Of a stretch of DNA of 64,000 bases, positions 34,935 through 46,479 are shown piece after piece (position 1 is the stretch's first letter; each line of letters begins with the position of its first letter). The stretch is from Telopea speciosissima (Eukaryota > Streptophyta > Magnoliopsida > Proteales > Proteaceae). The position numbers and the translations under genes are program-made. The DNA lies in NCBI RefSeq assembly GCF_018873765.1, contig NC_057925.1, positions 14,333,568 to 14,397,567 of the forward strand, given 5' to 3'. Under the pieces are notes generated by a model. That model saw only the letters and a program-made list of their open reading frames with translations, did no database searches and was not told the DNA's origin.

Positions 34935-35497
34935 TAAGGGTGTCAATCTTGGAACCAAACCGATCAATTGAAGTGGAACCAACCCATTATAATTAGAACC
35001 GAGTGGACCGAATAATCAATTGGTCTGTTTTGGTCCTAGAGATAGGGTGATATATATTTTTGGAACTAGAAACAAGCTAAACTGAATTATTGGTCATTAC
35101 TCATAACTAATTAGGAACCGGTTGTGTTGTTCTTCAACTAACTACTATTCTCTCCCTGAGCCAAACAAGCATACTTATTTTATAATGAGTTATTGAGTCC
35201 ACGGATTTTAATTATGTTTTGATCATAAATTGAGTATGGATTGAATATATGAGCTAAAAAATCACTCTCTTTTGAATTAATGAACCGGTTTTTTTGGTCT
35301 TTGGACCAATTTTAGAATTGCTTAATTGGGATTGATTAAGGATAAGAACTGACCAGGCGGATTGATATTTGGCCCCAATTTAATTAAATATATTGAACTG
35401 ATTATTTGATTTGTCAGTTCCGGTCTGGGCCTCAAGAGGTTGGGGCCGATTAGGAACCAGACCGATTAACCATAATCAGACTGATTTACACCCCCTA
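34935..35497. mobile_element. hAT-type MITE (563 bp)
   Basis: Ends TAAGGGTGTCAATC and GATTTACACCCCCTA, flanked by TTCAAGGG/TTCAAGGA (7 of 8 identical). The inside is degenerate AACCGATT/GGTCCG words and AT-rich sequence. Confidence 0.82.
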
Positions 35498-35702
35498 TTC
35501 AAGGATTTTCTCTTTCCAATAAAGGAGTGGCCAATCTAATTTGAGTCTATGAGACTTACCTTTTTTTCCTTTCTTTTTGCTTACAAGAAAAATCATGGAG
35601 AAACTAAAAACGAACCACAAAATTGGAATTACATCCATCAATGGAGAAAGAAAAACATCAAACTTCCAAAAATTCTTACCAAAACTAGAAGCAAATAGTA
35701 AG

Positions 35703-35868
35703 GATCCGGATCCTCTATTGCCGCGCTGTGTAGACACAGTAAGGCGCAAGATGATCGCCTTACCACCACTCAGGCAAGGCGCTCAGGTAGGAGTACGGCG
35801 GTCATTGTGCGCCTTGCTGTGTCTTTACAACATGACACAGGACAGGCAGCTCGGCTATAGAGGAACCA
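35703..35868. mobile_element. Foldback MITE
   Basis: Left end GGATCCTCTATTGCCG and, inverted at the right, TTCCTCTATAGCCGAGCTGC, with an inner GGCGATCA/TGACCGCC palindrome. Same family as the MITE at 23,115-23,292. Confidence 0.68.
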
Positions 35869-36279
35869 AATTGCGAATGGTAATACTAAATGGGCCACCT
35901 TGAAAGTGGTCGATCCAATGGAGCCTTTAACATCACCCATAAAGAAAAGAGGCAACCCCATCAACTGCTTAGTATAGTTGGTGGTAACCCTTGCTTGGTA
36001 AGTATTAGGGGTCCTATGAAGTAATGGGATAGATTCTCCTACTGCACTGGGTAGGAGGATTGGGGTGGGGGCCGGGCAATTAAATATGAGGCTTTTCTTC
36101 CTGTCACTATGCCAAATGAATTATAACGCTTTACTATTTGCCACATGGAAGTATAGAGGATAGTCTATGTGATAGAGGATCAGGCAAGCATATCATTGGT
36201 ATGATTCCAGCTTAAAATGAGTAGATTAAGTAGCTAAAATTACAAAAGATGTCATTTTGTATTTTTTTTAATAACGAGC

Positions 36280-36965
36280 CATACTATGAAGTTATGGGAG
36301 AGGGTTATAGAAACTCACTTGAGAAAAGAATATCTTATTTTAGATAATCAGTTTAGTTTTATGCCAGACAGGTCCACGTTGGAAGCTATTTATTTACTTA
36401 GGAGGGTCATGGAAAGCTATAGAGAGTCAAAGAATAAGGATCTTCATATTTTGTTTATTGACCTAGAAAAAGCCTACAACATATTCCCTCGAGATCTAAT
36501 CTGGCATAACCTTGAAAAGAGAAGGGTTTCAAGTAAATACGTGGATATCATTAAAAATATTTATGAATGAAGATGTGGTGACTAGTGTAAGAATGGTGAG
36601 GGCCAAAGTACTAGTAAATTTTCAATTACAATTGGGCTACATCAAGGATCAACCTTAAGCCCTTATCTGTTTGTGCTTATCATAGATGATTTAATTAGAA
36701 ACATCCAAGATGAGGCTCCTTGGTATATGTTTTTCACTAATGATATTGTGTTGGTGGATGAGACAAAAACAATGATTAACGCCAAGTAAGAGCAATGGAG
36801 ATCAACTTTGGAATCAAAAGGTTTTAAGTTAAGTAAAATAAAGAGGGAGTATATGGTGCGTAATTTTAGTTACAATAAGACAGATAATGAGATGGTATAT
36901 ATTGATGAGAGAAAGATTCAACAAAATGATTAGTTTAGGTATTTGGGCTCAATTTGTAAGAAAAA
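36280..36965 (+). mobile_element. RTE LINE reverse-transcriptase fragment
   Basis: Reads KLWERVIETHLRKEYLILDN, QFSFMPDRSTLEAIYLLRR, LFIDLEKAYNIFPRDLIW, then after a frame change GLHQGSTLSPYLFVLIIDDL, FTNDIVLVDET and WRSTLESKGFKLSK. These are the RTE-clade RT blocks in order. The catalytic FADD is changed to FTND and there are stops, so it is dead. It breaks off at the copia LTR that begins near 36,966. Confidence 0.85.
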
Positions 36966-37433
36966 CCATGGGTTTCGTCAAAACCCTAATCCCAGATCTC
37001 TGTATGGATAACTAGAACACAGTGATGCAAATAAATAAACATGAGGGAGATGTGTACCTTTCACCACGTACGCCGATGAAGAACAAATAAGATAACCCCG
37101 AAGAACAATAATGATCCGACAAAGTATGGTTGTGAATCCTCGAATGATTTTGGATAACCGCGATGGGGATCTTCTACAGTTTCCTAGACTCTCCCACAGC
37201 TCCCTTTCTTGTGGAAAAAGGAGAAAAGAGAATAGTGACTGCAGGGACCCCTCATCATTAGTATTTATAATACTCTCCAAACCCTAACCCACTTCCACAA
37301 TGGGCCAAGCTGGTCCGGTCCATCTCAATAAAATAGTAGCAAGTCACGTCAGCCTTTGTATTTCTTGATCCCCATCAATGATCGACCCGATAATTAATTA
37401 AACACACACATCGCATTTGAAAAATATCTAACA
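36966..37433 (-). mobile_element. 3' LTR of a copia-type element
   Basis: On the minus strand the LTR starts TGTTAGATATTTTTC directly after a polypurine tract AAGTGGGAGAT (plus-strand 37,434-37,444) and runs to about 36,966, where RTE sequence resumes. A matching 5' LTR was not found to the right. Confidence 0.6.
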
Positions 37434-38063
37434 ATCTCCCACTTGGGCTAGATTAATTATAAGGTCATCATTATTAGATGTAGCCGTGGAATCTCAATAC
37501 AACTATAATGCTACTAAATCTTGATCCAGTTAGCAAATATATCAATGTCGAGCAACAACAGAAAATACACCTCAACATACGGCATATCACTTTCTGTCAG
37601 CTACAAACAAAGATTTACTTACTAACATGAACCGCGTTGAGATAATTTTGTACAAAGAATGTCGTACACGTCTATGATCACATAAATATCGTCATCATTC
37701 TTTGTGGGTCCTCGAACGTATCATAAACATTGTACGACTCATAGATTACCTTTGCATATCGTCATATTCGCCGGTAATCGAACGACTTGGCTTATCACCA
37801 ATTGAATATCCTTTGACCAAAATGGCCTTCAACACATCAAACAACATATGCATACATGCAAGTGCTATTCATCATATCAAGTAGAAGCATTATAATTAAA
37901 ACGAAACATATATCCTTCAAGCTCTCCCACTCAACAAGCATATCAAATAAAAATAATGTGAAACTCCCACTAATCAAGCAGAACAAACAAATCAACAAAA
38001 GTCTGAAAACAAATATTCAAATTAAAAGTGCTTGCATAAAATATTTTTTACTTCAACTAAAGT

Positions 38064-38899
38064 TTATTCCCCTTTTTTGCCATCTTCTGCATCGTTCTTC
38101 TTTTCCAACCAGGCCTTTCGTGCATTACAGTCCATTTTCATGTGTCCATTCTGATCACACCAGTAGCAAGAAATTTCACCAACGCTCCTTCTTTCTTTAT
38201 TGTATGGATGATACTTACCTTTCTTGAAAATTTTTGGATTCTCTTTCTTTGTTCCACTTTCAGACGCTCCTTTGTTCTCAGTCAGGTTCGCACTCTTAAA
38301 ATTCTTCTTCTTCGTGTTCCCTTCTTCTTGCGCACAGATAGATATCAGTTCTTTCATGGTCCATTTGTCCTTCTGAGCAGCGTTTGTAGATTTTATATTC
38401 ACATACACATCTGGGAGAGATTTAAGTGCAAGGTGCATCAAAAGTTCTTCTTCTATGGGCATCCCAAGATCCTTCAACTTGTTTGCAGTGGAAGCCATCT
38501 TCAGTAAATGTTCTCTGACATTCTCAATACCATCGAATATAGCCCACATAATCTGATTCATCAAATCCCCTTTCTCAGCCTTCTGAGACATCTCAAAAAT
38601 AGCATTTATCTAATTCAGAAACTCGGTGGCAGTACTTTTCATTTCAACACTGTCACGCAACGACACTGGGATAGATTTCTTCATTTAGTATGCACTTCCA
38701 ATTAGCTGTCACCCACCTTTCCATCTTAGTTATCTCAGCATTGGTACTCGCATCCGTTAGATCAGCAGGTTTTGGTTATCGAAGAGCCATATCAAGATCA
38801 AGCAATCCCAGATTAATTTCTAGGTCATCTACCCACCTTTTGTAATTGTTCCAAAAAAGAACAGGAATAGAAGCCAAAAGATTATTTAGGAGAGACATC
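38064..38899 (-). pseudogene. copia gag polyprotein, broken
   Basis: Minus strand: MSLLNNLLASIPVLFWNNYK then RWVDDLEINLGLLDLDMALR-stop, a degraded stretch, then an open part KGDLMNQIMWAIFDGIENVR … LMHLALKSLPDVYVNIKST and a CCHC knuckle CYWCDQNGHMKMDC. This is the UBN2-type gag of copia elements. No protease, integrase or RT follows before the polypurine tract at 37.44 kb, only about 620 bp away. Confidence 0.85.
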
Positions 38900-39105
38900 C
38901 TGTGGAAGAAAAATTCATTCATGCAAATAAACAAATGATATATATACATTCCAAGCACAACATGATCATATTAAATCAGCTAGCAAATGCAAACAATTCA
39001 TACAAACTACTAGCAAACACAAATAATGATCATCATCACATTACATTTTTGTCCTCTCGGGTCAAATGCACATGTTTTTATCACACCACAAGTACCGCGA
39101 GATAG

Positions 39106-40089
39106 CAACAACTTTCAGAAATTTTCCTCCACCTTTGGGTGATAGAAAAACTCCTAAGTTATGTATCTCAATTTTATAATAATTTATCGCACTGCAAACT
39201 ATCGCGAGATGTCGATGACTTTCGAAAATTTTCCTCTATCTTTGGGTGATAAGAAAACCCCTAAGCCACGCATCCCAAATTCTTTGAGTATACTATCTTT
39301 GGATACACTGCCTTTCCTTGAAAAGATCAGTAGTTTTTAGAAATCCCAGCACCTTTGGGCATCTATAACCCTTAGACCACTATCCCTTCCAATCTATGTG
39401 CACATCACATCGTCAATCTTTGGCAACCCTGCCTTTGGGCTAATGTTATCTATTCCGCTGCCTTGACAGAACTATAAAAGGATTCAATGGGGCACTTTGG
39501 TGGATCACCATTTTACCCTCTCATAATTCTTCAACTTGATATGCAGCAATATAAGTGAAAGTAAACATATTAAACGTCCATAATGTATTGTGATATGCGC
39601 ATTCATCGTCAAAGTGGCAGTGGTCAACCTAAAATAGTCCAAATATACTCAAAATTATATAATCGTCCAAAACAGGTCCCTGAAAGTATCAAACGTGCTA
39701 AAACCAGGTACCAATAGGTTGGTCTTGAAAATACGAACAAGACAAGACCAACCGGAGCCCAAACCGATGCTCCACGCCCATTATACCATGCATTCAAGAT
39801 TATTGGAAAATATAAAAACTATCAAAACCATAGTCTCTGTTTATCCAAAATATACTGAATTGCATATCAAAACGAAGAGCACAAAAAAAACAGACACACC
39901 AGAAAAAACCATACCTCAAAATTCATCCAAACGAAACCACATGGGCCATTGAAAGTTTTCTGATCATTTGTCCCTTTTTTTTTTTTTTTTCCTTACTTGA
40001 TTACTTAAAAAATGGATATCGATCTACCAAATTAATCTAATCAATTTGTTATTTAATCAAATTGCCCATAATATAATGTGTATAATATT
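39106..40089. other. Spacer, probably old retrotransposon sequence
   Basis: Two similar blocks near 39,090-39,150 and 39,180-39,260 share ACTTTCNGAAATTTTCCTC and TTTGGGTGATA. No gene recognised. A T run lies at 39,974-39,991. Confidence 0.4.
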
Positions 40090-41527
40090 GAAACACCCTA
40101 AATAGTACCACTCTGTGGCAAAGCCCTGTAGGTCAAACTACGGTCCAGGGATAGAACGATGGTTCCCTAGGAAAACCAATTACAAACCAATTAGGGTATT
40201 GCATGCCCTGGGTTAGCCCATGGTGTCCCATGGGCGCCCCATTTTGATTTTAGGGTTTCCCATGGTTTCCCATGGGAATCCTAGTGCATCCTTGTTAGGG
40301 TTTTCCCTTCCCTGATGTGTCCCATGCAATTATGGAACGCAAAAGGGACGGAGAAAATCACCTCTAATCCATCACATGGCAAGAGGGATCCATCCCATAC
40401 CTGAATGCGTAGCGAAAATAAATCGATTCGAGTTTCTTTTTCATCCCATGAATATTTAATAATTAATAACAGGAGGAATCAATAAAGAATTGCTAACCTA
40501 GTGAGCCTCAAGTGTTGCTCCTCCAATAGACAATGGTTCTTCCTCCAATGAGCGCTCCAAGTAAACAGATCTGAACCTCCAATGGTGCTACCAAGGTTCT
40601 TCAAGCCAATCCCAAATGCTCTCAAATTCTTTAGCACAGATCTGGGTTTCTCAAACCCTAGCTCTCAACTGCAGTAGAGAAACTAGAAGAAGAAGAAGAG
40701 AGATCACAAGAGGGAGAGAGAGACCAAAACGCAGGAGAGAGGGGGCCAGGCAGAAAACGTGGAGCACTGCCCCCCCTCTGCGTTTTGGTCCCCTTATATA
40801 CAGCCAGGGTTTAATTAAAAACCCTGATAGAATTAGATTAATCCCTGTGAGAGTCTGACTCTCTCTCTCTCTCTTTGTTTGACAGTTTTGTTTAAACTCA
40901 AAGTGCTTCTAAAAGGTGAAGAAGCAGAATCTAATAGAGAAAGTATTAATTAGTTACTTTATTTAATATTTATGGATAATTACAATTAGCACCATATCCA
41001 TTAATTAAATAAAGAACCAATTAATTTAGCAAATCCAAATAACTCCCTATATGATAACAAATTATCATATACAACCCCCCCCACTAATCAACACCATCAT
41101 TATGGAATCTAGGGCATGTACACATGTATTGCCAAACCCCAATCCATAGTACATGTCCATATAAGAGCGTCTGTGCATCTGATCGGGTCCTGCAAAACTC
41201 GATAAAACACTTTGTTCAAATAATCATATATAATCTATTATTTTATGTAGGGAAATTTACACATACCACCCCTGAGGTTTGACGAAAGGATATTTTCACC
41301 CCCTAGTTTTGAAAAATTCTGCGTACCCCCCTGAGGTTTGCAAATGGTAACAAATAAGCCCATTCCGTCAGTTCATGACTAACACTGTTAAAAATTAGAC
41401 TTGAACTGACGGAATTGCCCTTACAAGAGAAAAAAAAAAAAAAAAAAAACACCTGTAACTCAGATGAGTTGCAGGCATCCCTTTCTCTCCTCCTTTCTCT
41501 CTCTCTCTCTTGTAATAATGAGAACTC

Positions 41528-41672
41528 CTAGCCAGAGATTTCAATGGCCTTCACTTCTGGCTTCTTCACTTCTTCCTTGAGCACAGTAACAGTGAGCACT
41601 CCATTATCCATGGCAGCCTTCACCTGATCAATCCTGGCATTCTCAGGCAACCTGAACTTGCGTAGGAACTAT
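41528..41672 (-). pseudogene. Captured small heat-shock protein (class I HSP20) C-terminus
   Basis: The minus strand reads [40 protein letters not shown] and AIEISG-stop, the end of the alpha-crystallin domain and the tail of class I cytosolic sHSPs. The usual Pro of TVTVPK is Leu. The fragment starts abruptly near 41,672; a further short copy of the QVKAA piece lies at about 41,678-41,702. Confidence 0.88.
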
Positions 41673-42029
41673 TATCTATGGCAGCCTTCACCTGATCTAT
41701 TTCTTATTTGTATGTCTTCATGTGCACTGCCGCACCGAAATTGCGCAAAACAAAACCCCCTTTCATCACGCATCCGCCCTTCCCTTTTCCTCTATAGTCA
41801 CTTCCGCTACCCACCGAAATCAAATTATTAAAGACAAACAGTAAACGCGAAGCAAATCAAAGTAGCAACGCAAGCAAAGCAAAAGCGAAGAAGAAGAAAA
41901 GCAAAAATCTCTCTAAACACAGCCAAACAGTCCAACCTGTAACCTTTTAAGTCATCGCCTCCTCTCTACCAAGATCGGAGCTTTCAGTCCCCAGAAGACT
42001 AATTAGACGCATATTTGATTCATTCTGAG

Positions 42030-42558
42030 ATGGGTTCTGCATCTACCTTCCCTCTCCCCTCACAACTGAAACCATCTCTCTGGGAACAAAAGGGTTCTCT
42101 CTTCATCTATGACAAAAAGCCCAGGAACAACCGATCACTTGTTCCGGTAAAAATTCGTTTTGGGATTTCTCATTTGTTTCTCCTTGAAGTTTTAATTAAT
42201 TTCTTGAGGGGTTTTACTTTGATCAGGTTGCACGGCTTTTTGGGCAGGCGATCTTCGAAGCATCGAAGCTGAAGGTACTGTTCTTAGGAGTAGATGAAAA
42301 GAAACACCCAGGAAATCTTCCGAGAACTTATACGCTCACCCACAGTGACATTACCTCTAAACTCACACTCGCTATCTCTCAATCGATCAACAATGCTCAG
42401 GTATCTCTCAATTCCATTTATGGTTATTGGGTATTTTTTAGAATGATTTGATTAATTTCATGGGGAAAAAAAAGGGGCTCTTCGATAAAGACAAAAATCT
42501 GGTGCTTTGTTTTGCAGCTGCAGGGTTGGTATAATAGGTTATAGAGGGACGAAGTGAT
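42030..42558 (+). pseudogene. Captured STAY-GREEN (Mg-dechelatase) 5' fragment with introns
   Basis: Exon 1 (42,030-42,146): MGSASTFPLPSQLKPSLWEQ … SLFIYDKKPRNNRSLVP. GTAAAA donor, CAG acceptor. Exon 2 (42,227-42,400): VARLFGQAIFEASKLKVLFL then GVDEKKHPGNLPRTYTLTHS then DITSKLTLAISQSINNAQ. GTATCT donor, TTGCAG acceptor. Exon 3 (42,518 on): LQGWYNRL, then TAG where the family has a residue, then RDEV, after which similarity ends before the right terminal repeat. SGR removes Mg from chlorophyll a during senescence. Exons 1 and 2 are undamaged and both introns keep their borders, so genomic DNA was captured; 5'-UTR-like sequence precedes the ATG. Confidence 0.9.
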
Positions 42559-43469
42559 TAATTTCCATTTGACTGATCTCCTTACTATAGAGAAAGGAGT
42601 GTTTTTTTTTTTTTTTCTCTTGTAAGGGCAATTCTGTCAGTTCAAGTATGATTTTTAACAGTGTTAGTCATGAACTGACGGAATGGACTTATTTGTTACC
42701 GTTTGCAAACCTCAGGGGGGTACGTAGAATTTTTCAAAATTTGGGGGTGAAAATATCCTTTCGTCAAACCTCAAGGGTGGTATGTGTAAATTTTCCTTTT
42801 ATGTAAAATAGATTTTTGCAAAACCATTTCCAAAACAGCACTGGATCCAGATTTCGATCCGACTATACACAGACAGTCTCAATCTTGATGTTCCCCAATC
42901 GGGCAGTGGTGACCATGTTGAGTAACTCCTTCACTCACAAAGTGTTCACGCATTCCCAGAACACCGATTTTGATTCGCTTGAGTCTCAATCATTGATGAA
43001 CCAAAGAATGTGATCACACTTTGCAGCGACAGGGTTCTCTCAGGCAAAGGGTGTCAGTGACACATGTCTATCCCTTCCTACATCTGGCAATAATACATAA
43101 GGGAATTGACAAAGTAGATTCTTCGCCAATACACACATCAAACATGTGAGTATTCGCATTCGTACCCTGACATCACATGTCTAGGCATACCCAATGCGAC
43201 GACCATATGATAAGGGTGCCCAGCCCAAACCCTAGTCGTGACTACCATTTTAAGTAAAACTTACGGACACATAATGCTCAAAAAGTTTATATCGCATGTG
43301 ATAATATTAAACTAAATTATATAAAAGTTCAATACAAAGAAGAACCGGGCTGAACCGGACCAAATCGGGTTTGATGGACACACACAAGTCCAACAAGCCT
43401 CACTCTAGACTTTTTTACATTTTTTGCCTCCAACCATCGCAACAAAATGTCGGAAGGATCTGTTAATCA

Positions 43470-44101
43470 TAGGGGTGTCAATGGGTCGGTTCGGTCCGAT
43501 TTCGGTTCAAGTTATTCGGTTTCGGTGTGGCTTTTAGAGAAATCGAGACCAATCCAATAAGAACTTTTCAATTTTGGCCCGGTTTCGGTTTCGGTGCGGT
43601 TTGGTTTCGTGTCGGTTTCGGTTTATAATAACGGGTTGATATCGGTTTAGATTCGGTTTGGTACCGGATTGTTTTAAATAAGTTGGATTCGGTTTGTGCC
43701 TATTTTCTTCTTTTTCTCTTTTCAACTACATAAAATATTTCATTAGCCCCACACTTAAAAAGGAGATCAATGGAACAAGCATTGTTACAAATCAATTTCC
43801 CTATTTTCATAACCTCATACTCATTGATTTGTAACAATTTATCTTACAATAATAAATTTGCTCACTAATATTGAAATCAATTCAATGATTCATAACCTTA
43901 TACTCATTATTTTCTTATCGGTTTCATTTGATTCGGTTTTCGGTTTGATATAGGCCGGTCCGGTGCGGTTCGATTTTCAATTGGTCCCGTCATACCCCAA
44001 TCCAAAACCGATCCAATAAAGATCGGTTCGGTTCGGTCTTGGGTTTTTTTCAATCGGTTTCGGTCGGTCTTAACGGTTCGGGCTAGGTTTTGACACCCCT
44101 A
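43470..44101. mobile_element. hAT-type MITE (632 bp)
   Basis: Ends TAGGGGTGTCAATGG and TTTTGACACCCCTA, flanked by the exact 8-bp repeat GTTAATCA (43,462-43,469, 44,102-44,109). The arms are dense CGGTTTCGGT/CGGTTCGGT repeats around an AT-rich core. Confidence 0.92.
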
Positions 44102-44329
44102 GTTAATCATGCTCGTCGCACCCATACTAGAGTTCTCACTTCCTTCCTTGAAGTGAGGGGATATCATAGACGTGTATAAAATTTCTTAATACACATCTTT
44201 ATTTTGTATAATTTATTTAAACGAAAGATTGAGTGAGTAATTTAATAAACCAAACCTCATTATTAAAAAATTTTCCAAAAAAAAATAAAATGACAATTGT
44301 GGCACTCAATCGCACCCGAGTTTATGGAT

Positions 44330-44485
44330 CCGGATCCTCTCCAACTACTTGGGCATTCAACTCCCATTCAACGGTTGGGAGGACTTGAACACGCATCTCA
44401 AAACACTACCAACACCTGAGGATGCATATCCAAGTCCTACCCACCATTGGATTGGTGGTTGGAGAGGATTTTTTCCCGAGTTGAT
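44330..44485. mobile_element. Foldback MITE
   Basis: Left GGATCCTCTCCAACTACTTG and right GGTTGGAGAGGATTTTTTCCC are inverted, with inner GGACTTGAACACG / AAGTCC-type pairing. No target duplication assigned. Confidence 0.5.
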
Positions 44486-45280
44486 TCATTTTGTTTTTAA
44501 ATATGAAAATTGTGATGATAAGTTCCCATAATCTTAAACCTACGCCCACCATGGACAGTTGCACACGCAATGAAGAGGGAATTTGGAACCGACTATTATT
44601 AGGTGGACAGCTGGTGGAGAGATGAAAACGATGGGGGAGCTTATTTGGTTCAATGGTAAGGTTTTTGTCTTCCACAAAACAACTCGAATTGTATCTTTCA
44701 AGCTTTAATTTCTTCTTTGGTTCTTCAGATACTTCTTATCCTCTTTGTATTTACTGCCTCAACTGTCATTTAAATGGCAGATAAGATGTTCTTACAATGC
44801 ATGAGAAGTTTGACATTGCTGGTTTGCTTGTAAGCCACACGCCTCCAAGTTCTCCCTTCAAATCTGTTAATAAATTTATTGTTTTTCATGTTCTAGGTAA
44901 GCTTAAGATGCAGAAATCGATATTTTCAATGTTGTATGTCATATGCAATCATTGTTGAAAGTTAAAAGAAAAACACCAAAATTTTTCATGGACGGCCGTG
45001 CATGTGTACAATTGACATTAAATGCAGTCAAATTAACATAAATGGTCATACGAAATGACATAAAATTCACTGCCCTTATTTGATGGAGTTGATGGAAGAA
45101 TCTTTCATATACAAATAGCTTCGCCATAAGAGTATTGTGAATCATTGATAGATGGGTTTGATCAGCTAGAATCGATATAACAAAAATCAGGTACAGAAAA
45201 TAATTTGCATCTATACTTTATAAAATAATAAAAAATAGGGAAATGTTTAAAAATGTTTTAAAAACATTGAACAATTATGT
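44486..45280. other. Intergenic spacer
   Basis: AT-rich, no gene or clear repeat recognised. Confidence 0.45.
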
Positions 45281-45282
45281 TA

Positions 45283-45287
<5 letters not shown>

Positions 45288-45313
<26 letters not shown>

Positions 45314-45541
45314 GAGAAAAATAATATTGCTTGGTCGTGCGGCTCCTACACCTAGACAAAAGAGTGCATGAAATTACCACCCAAACCCCTCTTAAAATAA
45401 AAAAATCCCATCTGTGTTGATGCCCCTATGCATACTCTCATTGACCCCTGCATTGGTGTAGGAGCTACATGACCAAGCAGTGATCTTGCCCTATTATTAT
45501 TATTATTGTTATTGTCATTATTATTATTATTATTATTATTT
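45288..45541. repeat. TTA microsatellite split by a MITE
   Basis: (TTA)n runs at about 45,288-45,313 and 45,496-45,541 flank a foldback of about 180 bp whose ends read TTGCTTGGTCGTGCGGCTCC and, inverted, CTGCTTGGTCATGTAGCTCC. The MITE probably landed in a TTA array. Confidence 0.7.
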
Positions 45542-46479
45542 GTACTTTTATAAGAGGAAACTCATGGTTAGATTACCCCACTCAAAAAAAAAAAAAAAAA
45601 AACTAATTCTTAGCTCAAATTGTTAAAAATCATCTGATCATTCTCTTTTAATTTCTTTTTTTTTTGGGTACATTTTAGTTTCTTTTGAGGGGGGGGGAGG
45701 GTGTTAGGGTGGTGGATATTTCGACTGATTTTCCATTAATTCTCTAAACTATATAGGGGTGCAATTAAAGTAGGTTGGGATTGGAAGCTGACATATTTTT
45801 GGATCAGACTAAACCTTCTTAAATCAGAGTGTATTGATTGTAATCCTTTGCTTTACAATGCAGAGAATAAGAGATTAAATACAAGAGAAGCATTAATGGC
45901 CTAGTCTGCTTGTACAAAAGAGGTAATTAAGAAGATAAAGATAGAATTTACAAGGTGGAGTTCTATCCTAAACCTGAGCTTTGTGAATCTCCAAATCCTA
46001 AACCTTTTCTGGTTTTGGCCCCTAGATTCAATAAAGATTGTCCAATTAAAGGGTTGTTCCTTGAATTGTGCATAAATCTTCAATTAATTCCACAGTCAAC
46101 ATTGGCAACTTTCTTTCTAATCTAGAATTTTGTATTCTTTTGCACAAACTCAACAATGAATTAATAGATTAATGTGGTTGATTAGTGTTTTGGTATAGGA
46201 AATCAAATTTGATGGATGTTTTGTCAAAACCAATAAGGGGTTGTTGAGAAAATATACTCCATATGAACAGAATGGTGGTTTGAACAGTATTCAACATTGC
46301 TTTATGAGGTGATTAAGCTGAGATGACTTCATTTCATATTCATCTCCATTTTGGACCAAAGACCAAATTAGTTTTCAAGAGGCAAACTCCTAGCTTACAA
46401 AATCCCAAAGATCCTTTTCCAATTCCTCCTATTCTTTTTTGAGGAAAAAAAACCCTTAAAAGAAAAAGAAAGAAGCAGA

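Larger units (their letters stand above)
41250..42796. mobile_element. Pack-MULE carrying STAY-GREEN and small heat-shock gene pieces
   Basis: Terminal inverted repeats of 180 bp (41,250-41,429 and 42,617-42,796; outer ends GGGAAATTTACACATACC and GGAAAATTTACACATACC) are flanked by an exact 9-bp repeat TTTTATGTA (41,241-41,249, 42,797-42,805). Long inverted repeats and a 9-bp target fit a Mutator-like element. The inside has no transposase but holds the C-terminus of a class I small heat-shock protein (minus) and the first exons of a STAY-GREEN gene (plus). Confidence 0.9.
40090..43469 (-). mobile_element. LTR-retrotransposon-derived sequence entered by a Pack-MULE
   Basis: Near 41,066-41,085 the minus strand reads a polypurine tract (GTGGGGGGGGT) followed by TGTATATG, as at a 3' LTR start, so 40,090-41,073 is a candidate LTR. 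The presumed inner part continues at 41,074-41,249 and 42,806-43,469 on either side of the Pack-MULE. No gag or pol frame was recognised; type and limits are uncertain. Confidence 0.35.

Noticed and set aside
35495-35749. 84-codon minus-strand frame after the hAT MITE
   Set aside because: No motif, borders a foldback MITE, and composition matches spacer.
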